Assembly: GCA_022747635.1 (NCBI GenBank)
Contig: JAKTNV010000011.1
Location: 16,033,975-16,097,974 of the forward strand
Length of the DNA: 64,000 nt
Direction: 5' to 3'
Source: Hetaerina americana
Taxonomy: Eukaryota > Arthropoda > Insecta > Odonata > Calopterygidae
Shown: piece after piece, positions 27,301 to 33,837 of the stretch
Layout: every line of letters starts with the position of its first letter
Position numbering within the stretch: position 1 is the stretch's first letter
The notes under the pieces: model-generated
The model's input: the letters and a program-made list of their open reading frames with translations, nothing else
Database searches by the model: none
Told to the model about the DNA's origin: nothing
Position numbers and translations under genes: made by a program

Positions 27301-29973
27301 CAACAGATTGAGGAATTTCAGCAGCATGAGGATTAGCAGTGGGAGTAGTGCATCAGGTGCAGGTGAACAATTTCAACAATTTTTTAGATAATTTTATTAT
27401 TAATGTTAGTCTACCATTAAAGTTAGGTTGTTGATTGGCAAACAAACTAATCACCGAGGCCTCACTCAACATGATACCCTACACAACAATTAACCAATCT
27501 TCAATTCCACATACTTTCTGCCTCCCTTCTCCCCATCCAACATGCCCAATATTTTACTCGCCCCACCTAGCATGCCCAACACTCTGCCCTCTTGATCATA
27601 GCCTTCAACATGCTTTGCATCCACTTTTCTTGCCTCCTTTGGATATCTTTCAACAATCCTCTTCCCAACTGTGCCTATTACTTCTTTATTTATCTTCCTT
27701 GCAGTTCACTTAACTTTTTCATCCTTATCCACATCTCATAAATTTCCTATCTGTATTGTCCCAACAAGTTTTATCATTGCCCGAAACTACTCTCCATATC
27801 AAAATTTTCACTTATCTTTTCTTAAGATACTTACTCTTAAATCGCTGCCATCAACTACCTCCTTGTGAAAGCTTCTGTTTCTCCCTAAACAATTCCTAGA
27901 TAGGTAAACTATTCTGCATATTTGACTTCATACCCTCTAATTTTAATGTTTAAATTAAACTTTCTATTTTTCAAACACTTTATTTGTTCACATTGATTTT
28001 CATCCTCTACCAATCACACGGAAATTCTAGTTACTTTCATTCCTATCTCCAGTTCTTCCCATGCCTCCTTAGCCATTTCCTCCATATTTATATTGGAAAG
28101 CCTGAGTGATAAAGGATATTTATCTTACACCCCTTTCTAACACTGTCCACTGGGACATGCCGCATATAAATGTGAAGTCTGAGATTTACATCTGTGTAAA
28201 TATGTCTATCCTTCAATTTACAGAGTGGGTAAAGTCAAAAAAAATGTAAACTATTTTATTAGGGAGAACTTACAGTTTCATACAAGCCCTTGGGGATTCT
28301 AATATTCCTTGTTTTGTTAATCACCACTTTCCCAGTCTACTCCAAAAGTACCAAAGTAATACCTAAGTATAATGTATACTCAATATTCTTTATCTCAAAC
28401 CATTTACTTTTATCTGATATTTTTCTTGGGTGACTTGTCTCTTATTCATTCTCTCAATGTCTCAAAATCAGTAAGGTTGGGTGTTTTACTGAAATGCATT
28501 CTATTTTTGACTGTATAATTTATAAAAAATACCAGTCCATTATCAGCATTCCAGTCAACAATGTGTCCATAATGAGGGAATGAAATGTAAAATAGATCAG
28601 TGGAGAGCCATTTAATAATGCATCTCAGCACTGACCCGTTTCAATGCCAAGCCTGTACATACATTTCTCCATTAAGGGCCCTTTGAACTTTGGGTTCTTA
28701 AATCAATGCATTCAATAATTCATTTTCTGTTGCTGAATTAGCAATACAAAAATTCACAAATCATTTAGTACTTTATAACTAATGTATTAGGTAGATTTAT
28801 CATTGTAATCGACTGCTGCAGGCTTAAATTTGTGGAGGCTTTGAATATTCTCATTGTCATAGTACTTTTCTGCCAAGTTAAATGAATGATAAAAATTTCA
28901 TCACATTGTGATATTTCATTAGGACTAAACATCTAAATATCTGGATGAGAACACCTTCAAATTATACTGGGTAATCCCTAGATTCAAGTAAGTTACCTGT
29001 AAAAGTTAACATCAGTTAAGTTAAACTCAGTATATTTTTAACTGAACCAAGTTTAAACTATAGAGGTATTTTATGCTTTATTTAAGTTAAGTGAGAACAG
29101 AATAAACTTGGAAGTTAATCCTCAAGGAACAAAAATATATTTACTCCCTGGAAACTTAGGTCAAAACGTCCTCATTTCTCAAACAATCACCAGACAAACA
29201 ATAAACTAAGTAGAAGTGCCAAATATTGAAGTTTTATTGTCATCATTTCCATTTAGTGTCTTACCCCCTTTGTCTTGCATTGGTACCAGTTGTTCTCAAG
29301 ATAGGCGAATTGACTTTCAGCATTTCAAAGATCTTGTTAAATTTTTTATAAAGAAATGATTATATTATGCTAAAAAGCTAACATAAAAAATAAATCATTG
29401 AGTTAAGTTTTTATTATTTATTGATCATTTATTAATGTTTTCTCATGAAAGTTATTATTGCGCCGACACTGTAAACAACAAACTCTTGTTAACGACAATG
29501 TACCTGAAGATGATGCCTATGCATTGAAACTAGTAATACCAAATAAAAGTATGTGGAAAATACCTAGGATTCTTCTTTAATTCTGTGGTAATTATAATGA
29601 TGCAAATCGAACCACATTGTTGCATCGTGGTTACTTTTCTCTGTGGGAATTCTCAGGGGGTAGTAGGAGTGGAGGTCGCTCCAGGGGATGGACAAGTAGG
29701 AGGAGGAGCCCAACTCCAGGACCCCAGATGACACAAGACTATCTCAGTCCTGGAGATTCCAGCGGTGGCCATGCGAGGTCACAGCCAAATATGAGGCAGC
29801 TGTCTGTGGACCCTTCGGCTCTCCTCTCTCCCAGTGGCGGTTCCTCTCCCGGGGGTGGTAGTCCTACACAGTATGCATCGGCACCCCAGACGCCAATCGG
29901 AGGGAAAAATGGTGAAGGTGATGGGGAACGCAGCCCTAGTTTTCGGACAGAGCAAATGCAATCCAAGAGGTGA
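35..29973 (+). CDS. Ac78C: Membrane adenylyl cyclase, type 8-like (22 exons, 5' end missing)
   Basis: This gene encodes a class III transmembrane adenylyl cyclase that makes cAMP from ATP at the plasma membrane. The exons join at 35-330, 1976-2165, 3156-3337, 3680-3872, 6225-6374, 7758-7837, 7968-8117, 8929-9065, 9190-9283, 11082-11408, 14282-14593, 16116-16213, 16906-17110, 17574-18469, 19366-19603, 21383-21509, 23521-23627, 24769-24886, 25952-26097, 26325-26526, 27105-27362 and 29657-29973. All have GT..AG borders, phases match and the joined frame is open for 1,606 residues. Residue numbers in these entries count from the first full codon at 37. C1a residues 287-490 carry both metal-binding aspartates (D331, D375). 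C2a residues 1170-1380 carry the EKVKTVG motif, D1319, N1326 and R1330. Assignment to the ADCY8/Ac78C group, whose members are Ca2+/calmodulin-stimulated, rests on close family-typical wording: [20 protein letters not shown] in C1a, ELYSQS and GVMFAS in C2a, and a SLAAVV..VQ tail. The start codon lies left of the window. ADCY1-like is the main alternative. Confidence 0.9.
331..1975 (+). other. Cyclase intron 1
   Basis: An AT-rich intron with no coding content that I can support. Its one clear structure is the inverted hammerhead-like module at 884-1039, listed separately. Confidence 0.7.
884..1039. repeat. Inverted pair of Penelope-type hammerhead-like modules
   Basis: Two ~78-base arms meet at a GGTACC (960-965). 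Each arm, read outward from the centre, gives a GATGATGCC..GC.TTGAAACTAGT block, then AAAATAAAG and CAGTGGAAATATACA. On the - strand, CTGATGA (960-954), a stem-loop, GAAAC (938-934) and GTC (931-929) stand in hammerhead order. Penelope-like elements are known to carry hammerhead motifs in their terminal repeats; linking this piece to one is inference. Confidence 0.55.
1976..2165 (+). CDS. Ac78C: Cyclase exon 2: M1-M3
   Basis: The acceptor TTTTTTCTTGCAG precedes 1976 and the donor is CAAG|GTGAGC. The exon encodes the rest of M1 ([10 protein letters not shown]), M2 around ILVCGLGWW and M3 around [10 protein letters not shown]. It ends in phase 1 and joins exon 3 through a split glycine codon. 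Confidence 0.88.
2396..2650 (+). mobile_element. tRNA-derived SINE, family A (old copy)
   Basis: Diverged copy of the family best seen at 32,892-33,175. The head has GTGATCTGGTGGACAGAGTG (A-box-like) and TTGGTTTGATTCCC (B box). The body retains TTCCTAGGAAAC, GGCCCATTAACCCTG..GATATGTGA and the TTTAGTAC block. It lies in cyclase intron 2. Confidence 0.65.
3156..3337 (+). CDS. Ac78C: Cyclase exon 3: M4-M5
   Basis: The acceptor ACATTTTCAG precedes 3156 and the donor is GAGCAG|GTAGGC. It encodes M4 ([20 protein letters not shown]) and M5 (around [14 protein letters not shown]). The ORF runs 54 bases into the intron before a stop, which is read-through rather than coding. Confidence 0.88.
3680..3872 (+). 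CDS. Ac78C: Cyclase exon 4: M6 and linker to C1
   Basis: The acceptor CTTCTGTTACAG precedes 3680 and the donor is CTCAG|GTATTA, phase 1. It encodes M6 ([16 protein letters not shown]) and the charged helix that leads into the catalytic core in this family ([18 protein letters not shown]). Confidence 0.88.
4050..4205 (-). mobile_element. SINE fragment, family C
   Basis: Reads GGAGAGAAACCC..GTATCGG..TAG.CCA.TCTTAAC.AAAGG, parallel to 52,310-52,450, where the same blocks occur in the same order in a more complete element. Orientation is taken from the tRNA-like head of that other copy. Degenerate, and it abuts the mariner relic. Confidence 0.5.
4864..4874 (+). repeat. Target-site duplication, left copy
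   Basis: TGATTTGACTC occurs here and again at 5,189-5,199, directly flanking the palindromic SINE. Removing the insert plus one copy rejoins the mariner motif [12 protein letters not shown], which confirms the duplication. Confidence 0.85.
4975..5047 (-). other. tRNA-like unit, left arm
   Basis: Reverse-complement twin of 5,086-5,158. It has an A box like TAGCTTAAGTGG, a B box GGTTCGAGTCC, D-, anticodon- and T-stem pairings and a weak acceptor stem. It is not called a functional tRNA because the acceptor ends pair only partly and the base at position 33 is C, not T. Confidence 0.6.
5086..5158 (+). other. tRNA-like unit, right arm
   Basis: Starts GCCTCGG and ends AAGGCG. D-stem GCTT/AAGC, anticodon stem CTCGA/TTGAG with loop CCGGATA, and T-arm CTGGG-TTCAAGT-CCCAG are all visible. 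Acceptor pairing is incomplete and U33 is missing, so this is a tRNA-derived promoter head rather than a working tRNA gene. Confidence 0.6.
6225..6374 (+). CDS. Ac78C: Cyclase exon 5: start of C1a, first metal aspartate
   Basis: The acceptor AATATTTTTCAG precedes 6225. The exon encodes [11 protein letters not shown] followed by [13 protein letters not shown], in which the Asp of FADI (D331) is the first Mg2+ ligand of the family. The donor ACAG|GTTTGA is weak but is the only one that keeps frame with exon 6. Confidence 0.87.
6410..7162 (+). mobile_element. Young internally deleted mariner, copy 1
   Basis: A 753-base element with perfect 33-base terminal inverted repeats (6,410-6,442 and 7,130-7,162; ends CGAGGGTCATCCGGAAAGTA) and TA on both sides (6,408-9 and 7,163-4). 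It encodes the N-terminal DNA-binding half of a mariner transposase and the extreme C-terminus ([19 protein letters not shown]), with the catalytic middle missing. It lies in cyclase intron 5. It is CpG-rich inside CpG-poor DNA, consistent with recent arrival. Confidence 0.93.
6571..6969 (+). pseudogene. Mariner transposase N-terminal fragment
   Basis: Starts at the ATG of [20 protein letters not shown]; the TTG nine bases upstream is not needed. It carries the two helix-turn-helix motifs typical of mariner ([20 protein letters not shown] and [20 protein letters not shown]) and ends WVPRVSQ at a stop made by the deletion junction. The DD34D catalytic core is absent, so it could bind ends but not transpose. 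Confidence 0.85.
7758..7837 (+). CDS. Ac78C: Cyclase exon 6: C1a helix
   Basis: This is an 80-base exon between TTTATTTCAG and GCA|GTAAGT. It encodes [27 protein letters not shown], the conserved helix between the two metal-binding strands of C1a. It is too short to show up as a separate open frame and is supported by splice sites, phase and family wording. Confidence 0.85.
7968..8117 (+). CDS. Ac78C: Cyclase exon 7: C1a, second metal aspartate
   Basis: The acceptor TTGTTGACCAG precedes 7968 and the donor is CCCAA|GTGAGT. The exon is exactly 50 codons. It encodes [20 protein letters not shown], where D375 in LGDCYYC is the second metal ligand, followed by the [14 protein letters not shown] helix. 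Confidence 0.88.
8118..8928 (+). other. Cyclase intron 7
   Basis: AT-rich, CpG-poor intron. I see no gene, repeat boundary or structured element in it. Confidence 0.6.
8929..9065 (+). CDS. Ac78C: Cyclase exon 8: C1a core
   Basis: The acceptor ATCTTGCAG precedes 8929 and the donor is CCAGG|GTAAGC, phase 2. It encodes [20 protein letters not shown] and the [14 protein letters not shown] segment. The [21 protein letters not shown] wording is the strongest pointer to the ADCY8 group within C1. Confidence 0.9.
9190..9283 (+). CDS. Ac78C: Cyclase exon 9: end of C1a
   Basis: The acceptor TTTTTTTCCTCAG precedes 9190 and the donor is CTCAGG|GTAATG. It encodes [20 protein letters not shown] and [11 protein letters not shown], which close the C1a fold. 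The phase-2 join with exon 8 rebuilds the Gly of IPGR. Confidence 0.87.
9284..11081 (+). other. Cyclase intron 9
   Basis: AT-rich intron of about 1.8 kb. I see only spurious short open frames. Confidence 0.6.
11082..11408 (+). CDS. Ac78C: Cyclase exon 10: C1a tail and C1b linker
   Basis: The acceptor TGATCTGTCTAG precedes 11082 and the donor is GAAAAC|GTAAGT; the exon is 109 codons. It opens with [14 protein letters not shown], the conserved end of C1a, and then becomes a variable Gly/Asn/Ser/Pro-rich C1b linker. The linker is poorly conserved in the family, so it is assigned by open frame and splicing only. Confidence 0.85.
11995..12140 (+). mobile_element. tRNA-derived SINE head, family B (copy 1)
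   Basis: Shows GTGGAGTGAAGTGGATTTGTGG, then GGGCTTACCATGCAAGAAGGCC and the B-box-like ATTTTGAATCGGG, followed by a TTTTTTTTCAGTGATCC body. The arrangement matches 37,700-37,800. Located in intron 10; boundaries are approximate. Confidence 0.5.
12430..12985 (-). mobile_element. RTE-like LINE, ORF2 C-terminal fragment
   Basis: On the - strand the frame gives [19 protein letters not shown], then [19 protein letters not shown] and [18 protein letters not shown]. This is the RT-distal block of RTE-type LINEs (typically EERSLLKTIRRRQ..WIGHVLRG..EGR..GKR.RGRPR). Degenerate and without the RT core. It is one of several - strand copies in the window. Confidence 0.65.
14282..14593 (+). CDS. Ac78C: Cyclase exon 11: acidic C1b and pre-M7 segment
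   Basis: The acceptor TTGTTAAAATAG precedes 14282 and the donor is GCTAAA|GTGAGA; the exon is 104 codons. It has an acidic run ([16 protein letters not shown]) and then [18 protein letters not shown] followed by VNPWTLQF, a conserved C1b signature before M7 in this group. The frame runs on to a stop at 14,636, but the GTGAGA donor is preferred because the next exon continues the family sequence. Confidence 0.83.
14594..16115 (+). other. Cyclase intron 11
   Basis: AT-rich intron. It contains a 37-base match to the tail of the palindromic SINE (14,914-14,950); the rest is unassigned. Confidence 0.6.
14914..14950 (+). repeat. 3' tail fragment of the palindromic SINE family
   Basis: Reads TTAAGAGTTACTGTTACAGT then ATCTCCCACAATTTCT, against TTAAAAGTTACTGTTGCGGC then ATCTCCCACAGTTTCT at 43,980-44,015. 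The differences include CpG-decay changes, so this is an older copy truncated to its tail. Confidence 0.55.
16116..16213 (+). CDS. Ac78C: Cyclase exon 12: M7
   Basis: The acceptor TATCTTCTAG precedes 16116 and the donor is CCCAG|GTGAGG, phase 2. It encodes [15 protein letters not shown], aligning with the KYSQMR..FKSN block before M7, and the membrane helix [17 protein letters not shown]. This exon is too short for simple ORF detection. Confidence 0.83.
16906..17110 (+). CDS. Ac78C: Cyclase exon 13: M8-M9
   Basis: The acceptor TTTTCTTTAG precedes 16906 and the donor is AGTTTG|GTGAGT. It encodes M8 ([16 protein letters not shown]), a basic loop (RLAHDRSRR) and M9 ([19 protein letters not shown]). 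The split Arg codon with exon 12 sets the frame. Confidence 0.86.
17574..18469 (+). CDS. Ac78C: Cyclase exon 14: giant extracellular loop, M10-M11
   Basis: This is the largest exon (896 bases), between TATTACAG and CAAAG|GTATGT. After [12 protein letters not shown] it encodes about 230 residues rich in Ser, Pro and Leu (residues ~812-1043), then [14 protein letters not shown] with M10 and M11. N-glycosylation sequons are visible (NFT, NQT, NLS, NFS, NGS). The loop is compositionally distinct but open throughout, and no GT..AG pair inside it is needed to keep frame. Confidence 0.8.
18470..19365 (+). other. Cyclase intron 14
   Basis: AT-rich intron; I see no gene or recognisable element. Confidence 0.6.
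19366..19603 (+). CDS. Ac78C: Cyclase exon 15: M12 and start of C2
   Basis: The acceptor TTGGCTTACAG precedes 19366 and the donor is CCAGAG|GTATGT. It encodes M12 ([20 protein letters not shown]), the [16 protein letters not shown] helix and [18 protein letters not shown], the hallmark entry into C2a. Confidence 0.88.
19604..21382 (+). other. Cyclase intron 15
   Basis: AT-rich intron of about 1.8 kb with no recognised element. Confidence 0.6.
21383..21509 (+). CDS. Ac78C: Cyclase exon 16: C2a
   Basis: The acceptor AATTTTAACAG precedes 21383 and the donor is ATTA|GTGAGT, phase 1. It encodes [20 protein letters not shown], then [20 protein letters not shown]. As in other cyclases, C2 lacks the metal aspartates of C1 at these positions. 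Confidence 0.87.
21510..23520 (+). other. Cyclase intron 16
   Basis: About 2 kb. The stretch 22,080-22,640 is less AT-rich and CpG-depleted, which looks like an ancient repeat, but I cannot assign a family. The rest is plain AT-rich intron. Confidence 0.5.
23521..23627 (+). CDS. Ac78C: Cyclase exon 17: C2a, adenine-binding lysine
   Basis: The acceptor TTTCTTAG ends at 23520 and the donor is CTCAAG|GTTTGT. It encodes [19 protein letters not shown] and [11 protein letters not shown]. The lysines of EKVKTVG (1241, 1243) match the family position that contacts the ATP base. Confidence 0.87.
23628..24768 (+). other. Cyclase intron 17
   Basis: AT-rich intron with no recognised element; short open frames on both strands look like chance. 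Confidence 0.6.
24769..24886 (+). CDS. Ac78C: Cyclase exon 18: C2a
   Basis: The acceptor AATTCTTTCAG precedes 24769 and the donor is GTAG|GTGAGT, phase 1. It encodes [20 protein letters not shown], then [11 protein letters not shown], typical of the C2a domain. Confidence 0.87.
24887..25951 (+). other. Cyclase intron 18
   Basis: AT-rich intron with no recognised element. Confidence 0.6.
25952..26097 (+). CDS. Ac78C: Cyclase exon 19: C2a active-site strand
   Basis: The acceptor ATTACTATTAG precedes 25952 and the donor is GCAATT|GTAAGT. It encodes [17 protein letters not shown] and [19 protein letters not shown]1319, N1326 and R1330 correspond to the family residues for adenine recognition and transition-state stabilisation. 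Confidence 0.9.
26325..26526 (+). CDS. Ac78C: Cyclase exon 20: end of C2a and IQ-like C2b segment
   Basis: The acceptor CCCAATTTCAG precedes 26325 and the donor is AAGAAGG|GTAAGC. It encodes [20 protein letters not shown] with the catalytic-face lysines K1366/K1368, then the C2b segment [20 protein letters not shown]. That segment matches the place and pattern of the IQ-like calmodulin-binding site of ADCY8. Confidence 0.88.
27105..27362 (+). CDS. Ac78C: Cyclase exon 21: low-complexity C2b tail
   Basis: The acceptor TTTTTTGTTCAG precedes 27105. It encodes a Gly/Ser-rich tail ([20 protein letters not shown] and onward) with several Arg-Ser sites. The donor GCAG|GTGAAC at 27,363 is chosen over GTGCAG seven bases upstream because it fits the consensus better; both keep phase, so two residues are uncertain. 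Confidence 0.78.
27450..28140 (-). mobile_element. RTE-like LINE, RT 3' half and C-terminus (degenerate)
   Basis: On the - strand an FADDIALL-like RT motif appears near 28,110. It is followed by [16 protein letters not shown], then [13 protein letters not shown] and FTYLG, the standard order of an RTE-type reverse transcriptase after the YADD box. Several frameshifts and stops are present. Located in cyclase intron 21. Confidence 0.65.
29490..29575 (+). repeat. Hammerhead-like Penelope-type module, single copy
   Basis: Shows GTACCTGAAGATGATGCC, GCATTGAAACTAGTAATACC, AAATAAAAG and GTGGAAAATAC. CTGAAGA (29,504-29,510) and GAAAC (29,526-29,530) flank a short ATGC/GCAT stem, in hammerhead core order. 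Same block as at 884-1039 and 50,767-50,900. Confidence 0.5.
29657..29973 (+). CDS. Ac78C: Cyclase terminal exon 22
   Basis: The acceptor GGAATTCTCAG precedes 29657. It encodes a disordered Arg/Ser/Gly/Pro tail ([19 protein letters not shown] and onward) and ends [11 protein letters not shown] before TGA. The reading frame matches the phase from exon 21. No domain is recognised in this tail. Confidence 0.8.
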
Positions 29974-30330
29974 TTGCAGTGATATTGTGCTGAATTTGAA
30001 CTCTTCCAATGCTCCACTCTTTGAAGTAATGCTCCTCTGGAGAGAAATTCGAATAAATGTTTTAGTCAATTAGGATGACCCCCTCAAACTACCCAAGGAA
30101 TTTTAATCTACCTAAAGGGAAAGAAGGAGGTATGAATGAAAGGTTCATTGAAGAATGCTACTCCAAAGACATTTAAACTATTTAAAAACAATACATGTAT
30201 AGAAAAACTGTGTTAATTTATGGGTGAACTGAATGTTTGTAATGAATGTAGCATTTTGATTTTGTTGTGATCGACTCTTTTAATTATGTTTCCTAAAATG
30301 TGTATTAATAAATTTTATCTCAAACTTATT
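29974..30330 (+). other. Ac78C: Cyclase 3'UTR, shortest form
   Basis: AT-rich sequence follows the stop. An AATAAA lies at 30,307-30,312 in an AT-rich context with a T-rich stretch after it, making it the first good polyadenylation signal. Longer 3'UTR forms reaching further right cannot be excluded. Confidence 0.55.
30307..30312 (+). terminator. Candidate polyadenylation signal of the cyclase gene
   Basis: A canonical AATAAA about 335 bases after the stop codon is followed by a T-rich segment (TTTTATCTC..TTATTTTCTTTTC). This is a motif match only. Confidence 0.5.
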
Positions 30331-31234
30331 TTCTTTTCATTGGTTGTTTTTAAATGTTTATTTTTAATCAATATCACTTTTTTACAAACCATTTAATCCT
30401 TAGTATTATTTAGTATGCATTATTTCTTGTTTATATCAAGTTCAATTATTTTTATAAGAATAACATATCATGAATGCATTTTCCAAATAAATAAGTTTGT
30501 GCATTTTAAATACTGATCAAGTTTGGGTATGTTCTTAAAAGAAAAAAAAACTAAAAGGTTACATGTGAAAGAATACAATAACTATTTATGAATTTAAATG
30601 GTATAACATAATGTTATATAAGTAAAAAAAATTAAAGAAATAGCTTTTTGAAAAATAACTCCCATAACACTAAATCTTAATTATGTAGTGCTGTGGGCAT
30701 ATTTATCAGAATGTACTCTTAGTGCAAAATCATATTTGATGCTGAAAATTATTAGACTGGGATACTTAATGCCATAGTGGATTTGTGTCAAATGATCATG
30801 AATGAGATTAATAACTATTATATTATTGAACTTCCAATTCATCATCTGAGTTTATTTGTCTCTCCAAAACTAAAGAAAGCAAAAAATAGGTACATAAATA
30901 TTTTCTCAAATGAATAAATGCTTATTTGTAAACAAGTAATTGAATTAGGAGCTTGTAGTTTTCAATTCCTTTAAAATTGGTATGAAAGTATTAAGAAAGT
31001 GGGGTGTATCAATGTTTTAGTTAGGTATATGTTGAAGTCATTTAAAACACTGATGTATAATATTAGTATGCTTTACCTAGGAGTAGTAAATGTTTTTCTA
31101 GTCATTTTCTATAATCTCATTTTTGTGTATTAAATAATGAGAGTTTAGTTGTCCCTCTAAAGACAAGAGCTTTTTACAGTTGTTTCTCCTTGCAACAATT
31201 CTTTCCCATGACACTAATTTTAAAATAAAGTTTT
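30330..31234 (+). other. Intergenic AT-rich DNA after the cyclase gene
   Basis: No open frame, repeat boundary or RNA gene that I can support. Confidence 0.6.
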
Positions 31235-31850
31235 AGACTTGAAGGACAAGAGATATTTTCCCTGACCAAGTATGAAAATGTTTTCTGTGCTCTGTAGATT
31301 CATGTAAGCAGTATAAATAAGTGGATTTCCATTGTCTCCACTGATGATGAAAGTATTTTTCTCACCAGCTTAGCCTGGTATCTATTTCTGTAACATTAAT
31401 AATGTAATATAATGGATGGTAATTCAGTTGGGCTCACCAATGATAAAAATATGCTTTTCGACAGCTTGACATTGTATCAATTCTGTGTATCCTCATTTAT
31501 GTAAAATCAAAACTGAAAATTCAGTTGGTGCCATCAAGGATGAAAATGTGTTTTTCTACAGCTTGGGGTACTCATTTTCTACATTAACCCAATACCCATT
31601 TTCTGTATTGTCATTATGTAACATAATGTACTGGAGTTCAGTTGATCCAACCTTGGGTGAAAATGCTTTTGACAGATTTACCTAGTGTTCGTCTTCTGTA
31701 TCGCAATCTATGTCAAGTAAACTGTGAGTTTTCATTTGGCCTTAAAGAGGATGAAAATTAGTTTTTGTTCACAGTTAAACATTGGCCATGTTTAACCCAG
31801 TATCAATTTTCTGCATTGTAATTTAATAGTTCAGTTGGCTGTAATACATA
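31235..31850 (+). repeat. Degenerate ~100-bp tandem repeat
   Basis: About six imperfect units recur. Each has a variant of TTCAGTTGG..CCA..GATGAAAATG.TTTT..ACAG.TT followed by TTTTCTGTATTGTAAT.TATGTAA. Unit starts fall near 31,235, 31,325, 31,421, 31,520, 31,632 and 31,730. No coding potential is seen. Confidence 0.65.
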
Positions 31851-32034
31851 TAAATTTTGTTCTAGATAGCCCAAATCATTTGATATTCACACATTTATGT
31901 ATAAATGGAATGGGAGTTTATTGGATTGACAAAATGAAGAATATTTTGATGGCCTGGAATACTCATTATTATTGCTATTCTACTGGTTAATGTTGATGTT
32001 CTATGGACACAGCCAATAAACAGTACAATGATAT

Positions 32035-32460
32035 ATTTCCTTGCCGCTTCTAACAAAACAAAAATTGACATCCAACACTACAGCAAACCCTTCTTCAATT
32101 CTGCATACTTATGTCCTCCTTTCATAAGGTAAAGCATGCCAATTCTTTGACTACCCCTTCCTTGCTTGCCTAGCATTCTCTCCCACATCAGTCCTCAGAA
32201 TACCATCATCAATCAAAACGATCTGTACACAACTTTTTTGTCTCATTTGTATTTTTCCCATTTCTCCTCTCTCTTCCCCCAACAAGCCCAGCACTTCCTC
32301 TTAATTTTCCTTTCCAAATACTTAATAGTTTCCCAAAAAGCAGTTTCCATAAGCATGATACTCAACTCAATTGTGACAATGGTCAATAAAACTGATGAAG
32401 TGCTGTGTCCTTTTTGCATTCAAGACCATAATGGTTGTTCCATCTTTTGCACTGTATTAT
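32035..32460 (-). mobile_element. RTE-like LINE 3' fragment (degenerate)
   Basis: Shares the pyrimidine-rich antisense layout of 12,430-12,985: TTCTAACA, CCAACACTACAG, CTTCAATTCTGCATAC, CAAAACGATCTG, TTTTTGTCTCATTTGTAT and TCTCCTCTCTCTTCCCC occur in the same order. More decayed. Confidence 0.5.
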
Positions 32461-32659
32461 AGGGCCTATATTTGTGCTAACTTTTAACGAGTTAATTCTT
32501 CTAGCTGCTTAGCAATACAATGTTAAAAGTGCAACTTTTTCTTAATAGTCAATTTTCTCTTATATATACTAACTTTAACTGTAACCAGTAATTATCTTGG
32601 TCAAATAGCTAACATTCAAAATCCTGTGGGTAACTAGAAATTTCTTTGTCAAAAGTACT

Positions 32660-32890
<231 letters not shown>

Positions 32891-32891
32891 T

Positions 32892-33175
32892 GGGTCGCGG
32901 AAGTCCAGGGGGTAGAGCGTTGGACTGCTAACCAGAGGGTCCCGGGTTTGATTCCCGGCCAAGGCACTCTGGGCACCTGCAGCTCCACCCAAGCTAAAGT
33001 GATTTTTTGGGTACCAGGTCTTCCTGGGAAACCATAACTGGCACAGGGAAAGGAACTGGCCCCCCTACCCTGATGTGTGAATTTTCACACGCCGTATAGG
33101 GCTTAGTACCGAGTGATCTCTACCATCACCTACTAAACCGACCTTCCGGTTGATTACTGGGTTTATGGTTTTTTA
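32892..33175 (+). mobile_element. tRNA-derived SINE, family A (best copy)
   Basis: The tRNA-related head GGTCGCGGAAGTCCAGGGGG, then TAGAGCGTTGGACTGCTAAC and GGGTTTGATTCCCGG, gives A and B boxes and an anticodon arm TTGGA-CTGCTAA-CCAGA (GCT, Ser-like). The body has TTTTGGGTACCAGGTCTTCC, AACTGGC..CCTACCCTGATGTG and GGTTGATTACTGGG. It is inserted within a TA tract, so the target duplication cannot be seen. Confidence 0.85.
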
Positions 33176-33180
33176 TACAC

Positions 33181-33181
33181 A

Positions 33182-33258
<77 letters not shown>

Positions 33259-33262
33259 CATA
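33181..33262. repeat. (TA)n microsatellite, right part
   Basis: TA repeat continuing on the far side of the SINE. It was probably one tract with 32,660-32,890 before the SINE inserted. Confidence 0.9.
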
Positions 33263-33479
33263 CAAAATTCATTTCGGCGACCATCATTAGAAAAAAGGGT
33301 AATGCAACAAACGAACGTCTTTAAGGCACTTTATTTTTCAATAACGATTTTTCGATTACCCTTCAGCGTGACGCTCAAATGTGATTCCCCCTTCCCTTGC
33401 CCTTTTTCACCAAATGCTTGGAACCCCTGCTACCTACTGGAAATGAAAACGTGGTAACTTTGTGATTTCACTGAAAATT

Positions 33480-33545
33480 TAATACGATACGACACAGGGT
33501 TTCGACGTTCATCGTCATCATCAGGTAGTTCAGGAGGTTTACTAT
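33480..33545 (-). ncRNA. Candidate hammerhead ribozyme motif (Penelope-type)
   Basis: Read on the - strand: CTACCTGATGATGACG, a loop, CGTCGAAACCCTGTGTCGTA. CTGATGA is at 33,524-33,518, stem II is GACG/CGTC, GAAAC is at 33,503-33,499, a two-base-pair stem III (AC..GT) follows and the cleavage triplet is GTC (33,493-33,491). A TAC/GTA pairing could form stem I. This fits the short-stem-III hammerheads known from Penelope-like elements. Activity is untested. Confidence 0.55.
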
Positions 33546-33837
33546 TCACTATTTTTTCATTCCCAATATGAAGCGATTCCATAAAGTTTCGCCGGAACCA
33601 TCAATATACAGCAAGGCGATGATCAACAAGCCACGACCCCCAACCCCATTCCCTCTTCTCCGAGCCAGTGGAACAGTACCGCCGACCAACTCCTGCCCCT
33701 CACCCCCACTCCCAGGGGGATGGGCCCGTGGATTATGACCCGTGTGGCACACGAGCCGCCCTCGTCCTTGGTAAGTACAAAGGCAAACCTAGTCGTTGAA
33801 ACGGAGAGCTGACCCACGGAAGAAAATAACAAACAGT

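Larger units (their letters stand above)
27363..29656 (+). other. Cyclase intron 21
   Basis: The 2.3-kb last intron, with an antisense LINE fragment at its start and a Penelope-type hammerhead-like module at 29,490-29,575 just before exon 22. The middle (28,150-29,450) is AT-rich without recognised content. Confidence 0.6.
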
